Assembly (NCBI GenBank): GCA_017883285.1
Contig: JADGNV010000080.1
Coordinates: 1-52,208, forward strand
DNA from: Candidatus Aminicenantota bacterium
GTDB taxonomy: Bacteria; Acidobacteriota; Aminicenantia; Aminicenantales; UBA4085
Length of the DNA: 52,208 nt
Direction of reading: 5' to 3'
Under the pieces are notes generated by a model. The model did no database searches and was not told where the DNA came from. It saw only the letters and a program-made list of their open reading frames with translations. The translations under genes and the position numbers were made by a program. Position 1 is the first letter of the stretch; every line of letters begins with the position of its first letter. Positions 25,272 to 33,485 of this stretch are shown here, in pieces.

Positions 25272-27125
25272 GTGGCGCAACACTTTGAGTCGGCCCCGAG
25301 TTTAAGAGGCGTGCCCCGAATCCGGCCCGTCCTCGCCGCCCTCCTCGCCGTTCTCCTCGGCGCGGCGTCCGTCCTCGCCCAATCTCCGATCATGCCCCTG
25401 GACCAGGTCAGGGCCGGGCAGAAGGGGAAGGGCCGCACGGTCTTCGAGGAAAATAAGATCGAGGAGTTCGACGCGGACATCCTGGGCGTTCTGGCGAACA
25501 CCACTCCCAAGCGGAGCGTCATCATCGCCCGCCTCCGGGGCAAGCCCCTGGAGACGACGGGCGTCATCGCCGGCATGAGCGGCAGTCCGGTCTATATCGA
25601 CGGCAAGATCATCGGCGCCGTGGCCTTCAGCTTTCCTTACGCAAAGGAGGCCATCGCCGGCATCACGCCCATCGGCGAGATGCTCGCCATCCCCGCCGAG
25701 ACGAAGCCCGCCGCCGGTCCCGGCTCCGAGGTCCCCATTACGTTCACCGCTTCGCTTTCGCTCGAGCGGCTCCTCGAGATCCGGAAAAACGCGTTTCCCG
25801 CCCGCGAGGGATTCGTTGCCCAGGGACAGGCATTCGCTCCCCTGCGCGTCCCCCTGGTCTTCAGTGGGTTCTCGTCCCGGGCGATCGAAGCTTCTTCGCC
25901 GTTCTTCGCCCGGCTGGGCTTCACCCCGATGAAGGGGGGCGCGGGGGGCGGCCAGGCCGCCGAGAAAACGCTCGCCCCGGACCTCACCCTCCGTGAAGGC
26001 GATCCGGTCGCGGTCCAATTGGTCGCCGGCGACCTCGACCTCTCGGCCGTCGGGACCGTGACCTACGTCGACGGGAACAAGGTCCTGGCCTTCGGCCACC
26101 CGCTCTACAACATCGGTCCCGTCGACTACGGCATGGCCAAGGCGAAGATCATCACCGTCGTCCCGACCCTCGACAACTCGTTCAAGCTCGCGGCCACCGG
26201 CGCGCCGGTCGGCGCGTTCACCCAGGACCGCGCCGCGGGGGCGCGGGGCGAGCTCGGGCGTCTTCCGAAGCTCATCCCGTTCAACGTCCGGATGCTCGGC
26301 GCGGGCGGCGAGGCCCGGGAATTCAAGCTCAAGGTCGTCAACGACAAGATCCTGACGCCGGTCCTGGTCAATATGTCGCTCCTGACGCTGCTCGGCGCCG
26401 AGGCGCGGTCCGTCGGCGACCTGACCCTCGAGATGCAGGCCGACCTCTACCTCGACAGCGGCCAGAGCATCCGCCTGGAGAACATGTTCTCCGGCGATTT
26501 CGACGCCGCCGTCCAGGACGTGGCCGGCCTGATGACGGCCGCCGTGTTCTTCCTCACGAGCAACGAATTCAAGAATGTGGGGCTCTACCGGATCGACCTC
26601 GCCCTCCGGACCGCCGAGCAGCCCCGGTTCGGCGCGCTTGACCGTGTCTGGCTGGACAAGTACGAGGCCGCCCCCGGCGAGACGATCACGGTCAAGGTCT
26701 ACTTCCGGACGTTTCGGGGCGAAATCCTGAGCGAGGAAGTCCCGCTGCCGGCGCCCCATCTGCCCTCTGGGACGGAGTTTCAGCTGATCGTGGGCGATTC
26801 CGCGGCGATGCAGGCGGTCGAGACGGCCCAATACCGGGCGACCGGCGTCATCCCCCGGAATATCGACCAGGTCGTCCGTCTGCTCAACAACCTTCGCAAG
26901 AACAATCGCATCTATTTCAAGGTCATCGCCCCCAAGCCGGGGCTGTTCCTCCGGGGCGAGGAGATGCCCAACCTGCCGCCTGCTATGAAGTCGCTCTTCG
27001 CCTCTCCGCGGGCCGCATCGTCCTCGCCGACCGAGATCACGATGTCCACGCTGGGCGAATTCCAGATCCCCGTTCCGTTCGTTTTCAAGGGGTCCGCCTC
27101 GATCCCGATCCGGATCCGGAAGTAG
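25272..27125 (+). CDS. SpoIVB peptidase S55 domain protein, secreted
   Basis: This 617-residue protein has an N-terminal hydrophobic export signal (VLAALLAVLLGAASVLAQ). The S55 domain follows, with the catalytic-type GMSGSPVYIDGKIIGAV (Ser in GMSGSP) and a His-bearing AFGHPLYNIGPVDYG segment. SpoIVB cuts SpoIVFA during Bacillus sporulation. In non-sporulating bacteria the domain occurs in envelope proteins of unknown target, as must be the case here. The C-terminal ~250 residues are probably beta-rich accessory domains. The start is a GTG 4 bases after AAGGAAG. The next gene begins 43 bp downstream, so they likely form an operon. Confidence 0.87.
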   Translation: MAQHFESAPSLRGVPRIRPVLAALLAVLLGAASVLAQSPIMPLDQVRAGQKGKGRTVFEENKIEEFDADILGVLANTTPKRSVIIARLRGKPLETTGVIAGMSGSPVYIDGKIIGAVAFSFPYAKEAIAGITPIGEMLAIPAETKPAAGPGSEVPITFTASLSLERLLEIRKNAFPAREGFVAQGQAFAPLRVPLVFSGFSSRAIEASSPFFARLGFTPMKGGAGGGQAAEKTLAPDLTLREGDPVAVQLVAGDLDLSAVGTVTYVDGNKVLAFGHPLYNIGPVDYGMAKAKIITVVPTLDNSFKLAATGAPVGAFTQDRAAGARGELGRLPKLIPFNVRMLGAGGEAREFKLKVVNDKILTPVLVNMSLLTLLGAEARSVGDLTLEMQADLYLDSGQSIRLENMFSGDFDAAVQDVAGLMTAAVFFLTSNEFKNVGLYRIDLALRTAEQPRFGALDRVWLDKYEAAPGETITVKVYFRTFRGEILSEEVPLPAPHLPSGTEFQLIVGDSAAMQAVETAQYRATGVIPRNIDQVVRLLNNLRKNNRIYFKVIAPKPGLFLRGEEMPNLPPAMKSLFASPRAASSSPTEITMSTLGEFQIPVPFVFKGSASIPIRIRK

Positions 27126-27168
27126 CCGGGCCCCGGAGATCCCGCATGGAGCTTGATGGAGATCCGAG

Positions 27169-29382
27169 ATGAAAAAGACAATCCTCGCCATTCTGACGGG
27201 TTCGGTCCTTCTGGCCGCGGCCGGCCTGGCCGTTGCGCCGCAGCGCTGGGCCTTCCGGAGCGCCGACGATTTCCTGCGCGGCAGGTTCGAGGGCGTGTCG
27301 GTGAGCTCGGACGGGGTCCTGACCCTCGCCCTCCGCGAAGACCGGATCGAAGGCCCGACCGAGGATTTCTTCCTTTCGTTTCTCATGGCGTCCGACGGCG
27401 TCGCCTACCTCGGCACCGGCCATAGCGGCCGGATCTACAAGATCACCAAGGAGGGCAAGGCGGAGCTCGCCGTCCAGCTGCCGGAAATGGACGTGACCTG
27501 CCTGGCCGTCGACGGAAAGGGCGTCCTCTATGCCGGGACCTCGCCCAATGGGAAAATCTACAAGATCACGGCCCCAGGCAAGGCCGCGGAATTCTTCGAT
27601 CCGAGCGAACGCTACATCTGGAGCCTTGCCTTCGCCGACAACGGCAGTCTGCTCGCGGCCGTCGGCGAGAGCGGCGGGATCTACGAGATCATGCCGGAAG
27701 GCCAGGGCCGGATGATCTTCAAGGCGCCCGAGAACCACATCCTCTGCCTGAAGCTCGACCGGACCAAGGACATCATCGCCGGCTCCGGGGGCGGTGGCCT
27801 GGTCTACCGCGTTTCCCGGACCGGGAAGGCGGCCGTAATTTTCGAATCGCCGTTCGAGGAAGTCCGGAGCCTGGCCCTCGACCTCGACGGCAACATCTAC
27901 GCAGCCGCCGGCGGAACGTTGTCCCGGCCCCGGCGGGACGACCTCCCGCCGGGGCAGGCCGGATCCGGCCGGGACGCGGACGTGGCGGTCTCCGTTTCGG
28001 CCGTCGCCGCGGCCCCTGCGCCCGCAGCCTCGCCGGCGGCCCCGCCGGCCGCCAAGCCGTCTATCCTGGGGTCCCCGGTGTCGGGCCGCGAGCAGCCCGG
28101 CGCGCTGTTCCGCATCGCGCCGGACGGCGTGGCGAAGCGGATCTGGGCGTCGAACGAAGACATGATCTACAGTCTGTACTGGAACGAAACGGAGAAGAAG
28201 GTCTATTTCGGCACGGGTCCGAAAGGCCGCCTCTTCTCCCTGGACAAAGACGAGAAGGCGACGCTTGTCCTCCAAAAGAATTCCGAGCAGATCTACGCCC
28301 TCGAGCCCGTCGGGGTACGGACCTACATCCTGGCCGACAACCCCTCCCAGCTCAGCGTGCTCTATCCCGACCGCCGCCTGAGCGGGGAATACCAGAGCCC
28401 CGTCCTGGACGCCAAAATCGTTTCCTCCTGGGGGCGGCTGTCCTGGTCGGCCGACCTCCCGCAAGGGGGGACGCTCCAGTTCCAGACGCGGAGCGGCAAC
28501 GCCTACGAGCCCGGTCCCAGCTGGAGCGACTGGTCGCCTCCGTATCAGAAAACAGACGGAGAGCAGGTCCTCAGCCCCAAGGGCCGCTATCTGCAGGTCC
28601 GGGCCCTGTTCAAGGCCCTCACCGGGCCGGCGAGCCCGGTCCTCTCCCGGATGGCGGTCTTCTATCTGCAGACGAACGTCGCCCCCGCGGTTTCGCGCCT
28701 CGAAGCCCTGGCCCCGAACGAGGTCTATCTCAAGCTCCCGCTCGACCAGGACGAAGTCATCCTCGCCCTCGAACGGCGGAACCCGGAGCCGGCCGCGAAA
28801 AAGGACGATCCCCTGCGCCTCGTCCTCTCCAAAAGGGTCGAGCGGAAAGGCTATCAGACGATCTCCTGGGACGCCGACGACGAGAACGGCGATACCCTGC
28901 AATATGCGATTTCGATCCGTCCGGACGGAGAAAAGGCCTGGCGGGTGCTCGAGGACCGGTGGTCCGAATCGCTTTACGCCTTCAACACGCTGAATTTCCC
29001 CGACGGCGTCTATGTCCTCAAGGTGACCGCCTCCGACCTTCCCTCCAACCCTCCCGACCTCGAGAAGAAGGGAGAGCGGGTGACGCCGCCGTTGACCATC
29101 GACAATACGCCGCCCGCCCTCCGGAACGTTCAGATCGTGCGCAAAGGCACGGAGCTCGAGGTGAGCTTTCTGGCCGAGGACGCGTTGTCCGCGATCAAGG
29201 ACGTGAAATACCTCGTTCGACCCGACGAGTGGCGGATGGTGTTTCCGGAGGACGGGATCTGCGACGCGAAGCAGGAGAGCTTCAAGTTCAAGGCGGCCCT
29301 CCCGCCCGGGGCCGACGGACTGATCACCATCGTCGTCAAGGACGCGAGCGGAAACATCCTGACGTTTAAGCAGGCGTTTTGA
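27169..29382 (+). CDS. Secreted beta-propeller-like protein with C-terminal Ig-like region
   Basis: This 737-residue protein has a signal peptide (MKKTILAILTGSVLLAAAGL). Repeats of about 45 residues follow with a G-x-IYKIT-x-x-GKA pattern (GRIYKITKEGKA, GKIYKITAPGKA, GGIYEIMPEGQG, GLVYRVSRTGKA), which looks like a beta-propeller. A Pro/Ala-rich low-complexity insert (about residues 250-305) interrupts it between blades. The last ~330 residues contain Trp-rich and Ig/FnIII-like strands (WDADDENGDTLQYAISIRP, ending in a bacterial Ig-type TVVKDASGN-like motif). No catalytic residues are evident. It probably works with the S55 peptidase encoded just upstream; that is an inference from context. 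Confidence 0.8.
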   Translation: MKKTILAILTGSVLLAAAGLAVAPQRWAFRSADDFLRGRFEGVSVSSDGVLTLALREDRIEGPTEDFFLSFLMASDGVAYLGTGHSGRIYKITKEGKAELAVQLPEMDVTCLAVDGKGVLYAGTSPNGKIYKITAPGKAAEFFDPSERYIWSLAFADNGSLLAAVGESGGIYEIMPEGQGRMIFKAPENHILCLKLDRTKDIIAGSGGGGLVYRVSRTGKAAVIFESPFEEVRSLALDLDGNIYAAAGGTLSRPRRDDLPPGQAGSGRDADVAVSVSAVAAAPAPAASPAAPPAAKPSILGSPVSGREQPGALFRIAPDGVAKRIWASNEDMIYSLYWNETEKKVYFGTGPKGRLFSLDKDEKATLVLQKNSEQIYALEPVGVRTYILADNPSQLSVLYPDRRLSGEYQSPVLDAKIVSSWGRLSWSADLPQGGTLQFQTRSGNAYEPGPSWSDWSPPYQKTDGEQVLSPKGRYLQVRALFKALTGPASPVLSRMAVFYLQTNVAPAVSRLEALAPNEVYLKLPLDQDEVILALERRNPEPAAKKDDPLRLVLSKRVERKGYQTISWDADDENGDTLQYAISIRPDGEKAWRVLEDRWSESLYAFNTLNFPDGVYVLKVTASDLPSNPPDLEKKGERVTPPLTIDNTPPALRNVQIVRKGTELEVSFLAEDALSAIKDVKYLVRPDEWRMVFPEDGICDAKQESFKFKAALPPGADGLITIVVKDASGNILTFKQAF

Positions 29383-29395
29383 GGAAGAAATTCCG

Positions 29396-29956
29396 TCAGG
29401 CGCGCTCGAGGTACTTGTCGTCCCGGGTGTCGATCTTCACCACGTCCCCGGGTTTGATGAACGGCGGGACGTTGACAACCATCCCGTTCTCGAGGGTGGC
29501 CGGCTTGTAGGACGCCGAGGCCGTGGCGCCCTTGATGTTGGGCTCGGTATCGACCACTTTGAGCTCGAGGGTGATCGGCGGGACGACGTTCACTGGCTTG
29601 CCTCCGTACGATTCGATGGTGTAGATGATGTTCGGCATCAGGTATTTGGTCCCCTCGCCGATGACGTCCCCATTGAGGGTGATCTGGTCGAACGTCTCGT
29701 GGTTCATGAAAAAGTAGTCGTCGCCGCTGTGGTATAGGAACTCCACCTGGATCTCGTCGAAGAACGCCTGCTCGACGCGCTCCTCCGAGCGGAAGCGGTA
29801 GTCGGTGACGGTGTTGTCCTTGAGTTTGCGCAGCTTCGTTTGGACCATGGCCTTCCACCGGCCGGGCGTGACGAGCTGCATTTCGACGACGCGCCAGAGC
29901 TCGCCGTCCTCCCGTTTTATGATCATCCCCTTGCGGAGCCGCGTGGCGTCAAGCAT
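29396..29956 (-). CDS. efp: Elongation factor P
   Basis: This 186-residue protein has the three-domain EF-P layout: KOW-like N-terminal domain (MLDATRLRKGMIIKREDGEL), central OB fold, and C-terminal OB fold ending VPPFIKPGDVVKIDTRDDKYLERA. EF-P enters the ribosome between the P and E sites and relieves stalling at consecutive prolines. The tip of the modified loop reads TPGRWKA, so the residue equivalent to E. coli Lys34 is Arg33. Arg at this place is the target of rhamnosylation by EarP in some bacteria, but no earP is in the window. It converges on the beta-propeller gene with a 13-bp gap and precedes nothing co-directional closely except the GHMP kinase upstream (15-bp gap), which suggests one operon. 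Confidence 0.95.
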   Translation of the reverse strand: MLDATRLRKGMIIKREDGELWRVVEMQLVTPGRWKAMVQTKLRKLKDNTVTDYRFRSEERVEQAFFDEIQVEFLYHSGDDYFFMNHETFDQITLNGDVIGEGTKYLMPNIIYTIESYGGKPVNVVPPITLELKVVDTEPNIKGATASASYKPATLENGMVVNVPPFIKPGDVVKIDTRDDKYLERA

Positions 29957-29971
29957 AGAACATTCCTCCCG

Positions 29972-31048
29972 TCAAATCTCGCGTTGGGCACCCTCGTCGA
30001 CGTGGACGATGAAGGGCTGGCCGCCGGCTTTGGCGACGGCCGCGGCGACCTTTTCGGGATCGCGGGGGGCGTAGGCGAACATGCAGCCGCCCCCTCCCGA
30101 GCCGTTTATTTTAGCACCAAACGCGCCGGCGTCAAGGGCCGCGGCGATCATCCCCTCGATTTTTTCGGTGGAGATCTGGAGAAGGTCGCGCAGCACGGCA
30201 TGCTGGGCGGTGAGCATCCGGCCGAATTTTTCGTGGTCGAAGGGCTTCGTCCGGAACAGGACCGCGCCGTCCGCGGTCAGGTCCCGGGTCATCAGGGTCC
30301 CCTTGAGCAGGCGCCGGTTGTCGGGCGGGAGTTTGTCGATCTCGGCCAGGACGGCGGGCGTCAGCGGGCTCTTCAAGGTGAAGGTGGGGACTGCTTTGGC
30401 GGTCATCGCCGCCCCGTCGAAGACGCGGCTCTTGATGAAGCCCAGCGTACCGGTCGTGTCCTTCTTCTGGTGCGAGTCGGCCAGGACGAACGTTCCGAGC
30501 TGGTTATCCAGGCGGTCGAGCTTCATCGGCTCGTCGAACCGGATCCAGACCACCCCGCCCAGGGCCGAGGCGTAGTGGTCCATCCGGCCGCCCGGCTCCT
30601 TGAACTCCGCGACTTCGGTTTCGAAGCCGAGCTCGGCCAGGGCATAGGGGTCCTTCGCCCGCGGGTCGCCCGCCGCTTCGAGGAGGAACTTGTTCCAGGC
30701 CACGACCATGGCCGAGGAGCTCGACGTCCCGGCGTTGATCGGGATCGTGCCCCGGACCTCGACGTCCCAGCCGGTCATGGGCAGGCCGGCCCGGCGGTGG
30801 ATGTTCACCGCGCTCTTTAAATAGTCGCGCTTTTGGACGTACGGAATTTCGGAAGCGAAGGAGAACTCCTCCTTCTCGCCCATATCGGGCAGGTCGATGA
30901 CGAACGTGCGGTCGGTCCGCCGCGAGCCGCTGAAGGCGATCCGGAGGTTGACGGCGGCGGCGATGATCGCCAACCCGAAATAATCCTGGTGCTCGCCGAA
31001 CAGGCACATGCGTCCCGGCGACGAAACGCGGAGTTCGACGGTCTTCAT
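29972..31048 (-). CDS. GHMP family sugar kinase, galactokinase-like
   Basis: This 358-residue protein has GHMP motif 1 in the galactokinase form (GRMCLFGEHQDYFG), motif 2 (PINAGTSSSSAMVVAW), the P-loop-like phosphate binder, and motif 3 (GAKINGSGGGGCMFA). These enzymes phosphorylate a sugar at C1, or mevalonate-type alcohols, with ATP. The GEHxDY signature points to a sugar, such as galactose, glucuronate or arabinose. The ATG at 31048 begins 8 bases after the -10 hexamer, so the message should be leaderless; longer in-frame starts are upstream of transcription. EF-P follows 15 bp downstream. Confidence 0.87.
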   Translation of the reverse strand: MKTVELRVSSPGRMCLFGEHQDYFGLAIIAAAVNLRIAFSGSRRTDRTFVIDLPDMGEKEEFSFASEIPYVQKRDYLKSAVNIHRRAGLPMTGWDVEVRGTIPINAGTSSSSAMVVAWNKFLLEAAGDPRAKDPYALAELGFETEVAEFKEPGGRMDHYASALGGVVWIRFDEPMKLDRLDNQLGTFVLADSHQKKDTTGTLGFIKSRVFDGAAMTAKAVPTFTLKSPLTPAVLAEIDKLPPDNRRLLKGTLMTRDLTADGAVLFRTKPFDHEKFGRMLTAQHAVLRDLLQISTEKIEGMIAAALDAGAFGAKINGSGGGGCMFAYAPRDPEKVAAAVAKAGGQPFIVHVDEGAQREI

Positions 31049-31055
31049 AACCGTT

Positions 31056-31084
31056 GTTGTAACCGAAGCGGGGGGAACTGTCAA
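31056..31084 (-). promoter_or_regulatory. Promoter of the GHMP kinase gene
   Basis: On the minus strand a perfect TTGACA (31079-31084) and TACAAC (31056-31061) are spaced by 17 bp. The start point falls at about 31049, next to the ATG at 31048. Confidence 0.65.
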
Positions 31085-31104
31085 CGGGATTCGCGCCGCG
31101 AGGA

Positions 31105-31133
31105 TTGAACGTTCCGCGCGATCTCGATAAGAT
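31105..31133 (+). promoter_or_regulatory. Promoter of the amidohydrolase gene
   Basis: TTGAAC (31105-31110) and TAAGAT (31128-31133) are spaced by 17 bp. The start near 31140 gives a 76-base leader before the amidohydrolase ATG. The site is back to back with the GHMP kinase promoter, 20 bp between the -35 hexamers. Confidence 0.7.
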
Positions 31134-31215
31134 AGCCCCATGATCGATCGGACCGGTCCTGACGGAAGAGGCTTCGGACGGACGTCCGGGCCGGCAGACC
31201 GAGGAGGAGGAGGAC

Positions 31216-32892
31216 ATGACCAAACGCACGGCGGGATTTTGCATTCTGGCGGCGCTATGCGCTGTCCTCGGGGCCTGCGGAGGAGCGAAACCCATGGCCG
31301 ATAAGATCCTGGTCAACGGCCGGATCTGGACGGCGGATCCGGCCCGGCCCTGGGCGGAAGCGGCCGCCCTCCGGGACGGCCGGATCCTCGCCGTCGGTTC
31401 GGCGGCCGACATCCGGAAGACGGCCGGGCCGGCAACTGAGGTTCTCGACGCCGGCGGCGGCCTCGTCCTGCCCGGGTTCATCGACAGCCACGTCCATTTC
31501 GTGAACGGCGGCTTCTCGGCGACGAACGTCCAGCTCCGCGACGCCGGGTCCAAGGCCGAATTCGTCCGGCGCATCGCCGAGAAGGCGAAGGGCCTCCCGA
31601 AGGGCGAGTGGATCCTGAACGGCGAATGGGACCATCAGCGCTTCACCCCGGTCGAGCTGCCCCGCCGCGAATGGATCGATGCCGCGACCCCCGACCACCC
31701 CGTCTGCGTCAACCGGCTCGACGGCCACATGGTCCTGGCCAACAGCCTCGCCCTGAAGCTGGGCGGCGTGACGAAGGCCACGGCCGCCCCCGCGGGCGGC
31801 GAGATCGTCCGCGATCCCGCGACCGGCGAGCCGACCGGCATCCTCAAGGACGCGGCCATGGACCTGGTCATGGCCAAGATCCCCGACCCCTCGCCCGCCC
31901 AGGTCCGGCGGGCGGTGGAAGCGGCCATGGCCGCCGCGGCCGAAAAGGGCGTCACGTCGGTCCACGACGTTTCCGGCGAGGCCGGGTTCGGCGTCTACCA
32001 GGACCTCCTCCGGGAAGGGCGGCTGAAGACGCGGATCGCGTTCTACGTGCCCATCGCCTCGATCGAAACGGTTCTCCGCCTGCAGCTCAAGCCGGGCTTC
32101 GGAAACGACCGCCTCCGCTTCCTCGGCCTGAAGGGGTTCGCCGACGGCTCGCTCGGCTCGTCGACCGCCTATTTCTTCGAGCCGTATGCGGACGATCCGC
32201 GGACGAGCGGACTCCTCCACGGCCAGATGTTCCCGGAGGGCGTCATGGAGAAGCGGATCCTGGCTGCGGAGAGGGCCGGCCTCCAGGTCGCGATCCACGC
32301 CATCGGCGACCGGGCGAACGCGATCATCCTGGACATCTTCGAGAAGGCTGCGGTCGAGGGCGGTGCCCGCGACCGCCGATTCCGGATCGAACACGCCCAG
32401 CACCTGCGGCCGGCCGACATCGCCCGGTTCGGCCGGCTCGGGGTCGTCGCCTCCGTCCAGCCCTACCAGGTCATCGACGACGGCCGCTGGGCCGAGTCGA
32501 AGATCGGCCCCGGGCGGGCGAAGACGACCTACGCCTTCCGTTCGCTCCTCGAGGCCGGCGCGCGGCTGGCCTTCGGATCGGACTGGCCGGTCGCGCCCAT
32601 GGACCCGGTCCTGGGGATCTACGCGGCGGTGACCCGCCGGACGCTCGACGAAAAGAATCCGGACGGCTGGGTGCCCGACCAGAAGATCCCGCTCGAGGAG
32701 GCGCTCCGGGGATTCACGATCAACGCGGCCTACGCGGAGTTTGCCGAAGCGGACAAGGGCTCGATCGCGCCTGGAAAACTGGCCGACTTCGTGGTCCTCG
32801 ACCGGGACCTCTTCCGGATCAAGGCCGAGGAGATCCGGGACGCCCGGGTGATCCGGACGATCGTCGGGGGCGAGGTCGTCTTCAAGCGCTGA
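31216..32892 (+). CDS. Amidohydrolase family lipoprotein (YtcJ-like)
   Basis: This 558-residue protein has a lipoprotein signal (LAALCAVLGACGG, lipidated Cys21), so it is anchored in the envelope. It is a metal-dependent amidohydrolase_3: HxH of GFIDSHVHF, FADGSLGSSTAYF, IHAIGD, EHAQHL and the final Asp in FGSDWPVAP. This subfamily hydrolyses N-acyl or N-formyl bonds and related amides; substrates of YtcJ-like members are mostly unknown. The start is firmly set by the GAGGAGGAGGAC ribosome binding site. Conserved spacing suggests an intact, active enzyme. Confidence 0.9.
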   Translation: MTKRTAGFCILAALCAVLGACGGAKPMADKILVNGRIWTADPARPWAEAAALRDGRILAVGSAADIRKTAGPATEVLDAGGGLVLPGFIDSHVHFVNGGFSATNVQLRDAGSKAEFVRRIAEKAKGLPKGEWILNGEWDHQRFTPVELPRREWIDAATPDHPVCVNRLDGHMVLANSLALKLGGVTKATAAPAGGEIVRDPATGEPTGILKDAAMDLVMAKIPDPSPAQVRRAVEAAMAAAAEKGVTSVHDVSGEAGFGVYQDLLREGRLKTRIAFYVPIASIETVLRLQLKPGFGNDRLRFLGLKGFADGSLGSSTAYFFEPYADDPRTSGLLHGQMFPEGVMEKRILAAERAGLQVAIHAIGDRANAIILDIFEKAAVEGGARDRRFRIEHAQHLRPADIARFGRLGVVASVQPYQVIDDGRWAESKIGPGRAKTTYAFRSLLEAGARLAFGSDWPVAPMDPVLGIYAAVTRRTLDEKNPDGWVPDQKIPLEEALRGFTINAAYAEFAEADKGSIAPGKLADFVVLDRDLFRIKAEEIRDARVIRTIVGGEVVFKR

Positions 32893-32920
32893 GGTCGCGG
32901 GCCCCGCTCCTCGGCGGCCA

Positions 32921-32949
32921 TTGTTTGAAGGAGGCCTTTTTGTTATCAT
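32921..32949 (+). promoter_or_regulatory. Promoter of the redox operon
   Basis: TTGTTT (32921-32926) and TATCAT (32944-32949) are spaced by 17 bp. The start near 32956 lies 14 bases before the first ATG of the NuoE-like gene. All genes to 42980 follow on the same strand with gaps of 31 bp or less. Confidence 0.65.
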
Positions 32950-32969
32950 GGCCGTCCCTTGACGGGAGA

Positions 32970-33485
32970 ATGACGACGTCTCCGAAATCCAAGGATCGCG
33001 AGGAGAAAGAGGCCGCGGCCGGCATGGACATCCACGACATACTCAAAGAAGCGGGAAATCGCCAGCGCGACCTCCTGGCCATCCTGCATAGGATCCAGAC
33101 CGCCTGCGGCCGCATTCCGGCCGAGGCCGTCCCGGCCGTCGCCCGGCACCTCCACCTCTCGCCGAGCGAGGTCTTCGGCGTTCTGACGTTCTACAAGTCC
33201 TTCTCCCTCGAATCCAAGGGCGAATTCACGATCACGGTCTGCCTCGGCACGGCCTGCCATGTCCGGGGCGGGGCCGAGATCGCCGAGGCCTTCGAGCGCA
33301 AACTCGGCATCAAGGCCGGCCAGACGACGCCGGACAAGCGGTTTTCGCTCGAAACGGTGAACTGCCTCGGATGCTGCGCGATCGGCCCGTTCGTGGTCGT
33401 CAATGGAACGTACTATCCCCATGCCACGGCGAAGACCGTCAAGGCCATCCTCGACGCCTGTCGCGGCGCAGAGGGCCCCGCATGA
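32970..33485 (+). CDS. NuoE/HydC-like [2Fe-2S] thioredoxin-fold subunit
   Basis: This 171-residue protein has the helical NuoE start (LLAILHRIQTACGRIP) and the thioredoxin-like [2Fe-2S] domain with C91-x4-C96 and C132-x3-C136 (CLGTAC, CLGCC). In complex I and in bifurcating hydrogenases this subunit partners NuoF and takes electrons near its FMN. The first ATG (32970) is chosen because it is just downstream of the promoter; an internal ATG at 33024 would give a more canonical N-terminus and cannot be excluded. The stop codon overlaps the NuoF-like start (ATGA). It is the first subunit gene of a predicted five-subunit flavoprotein complex. Confidence 0.9.
   Translation: MTTSPKSKDREEKEAAAGMDIHDILKEAGNRQRDLLAILHRIQTACGRIPAEAVPAVARHLHLSPSEVFGVLTFYKSFSLESKGEFTITVCLGTACHVRGGAEIAEAFERKLGIKAGQTTPDKRFSLETVNCLGCCAIGPFVVVNGTYYPHATAKTVKAILDACRGAEGPA

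Noticed and set aside
25302-28902. Long minus-strand frames opposite the S55 and propeller genes
   Set aside because: Both sense genes have signal peptides and motifs. The antisense frames are low-complexity and Arg-rich.
31140-31305. Leaderless-looking upstream ORF before the amidohydrolase
   Set aside because: It has an ATG at the predicted start point, but its product is Gly/Arg-rich with no motif and overlaps the lipoprotein signal in another frame. The main gene has a strong ribosome binding site.
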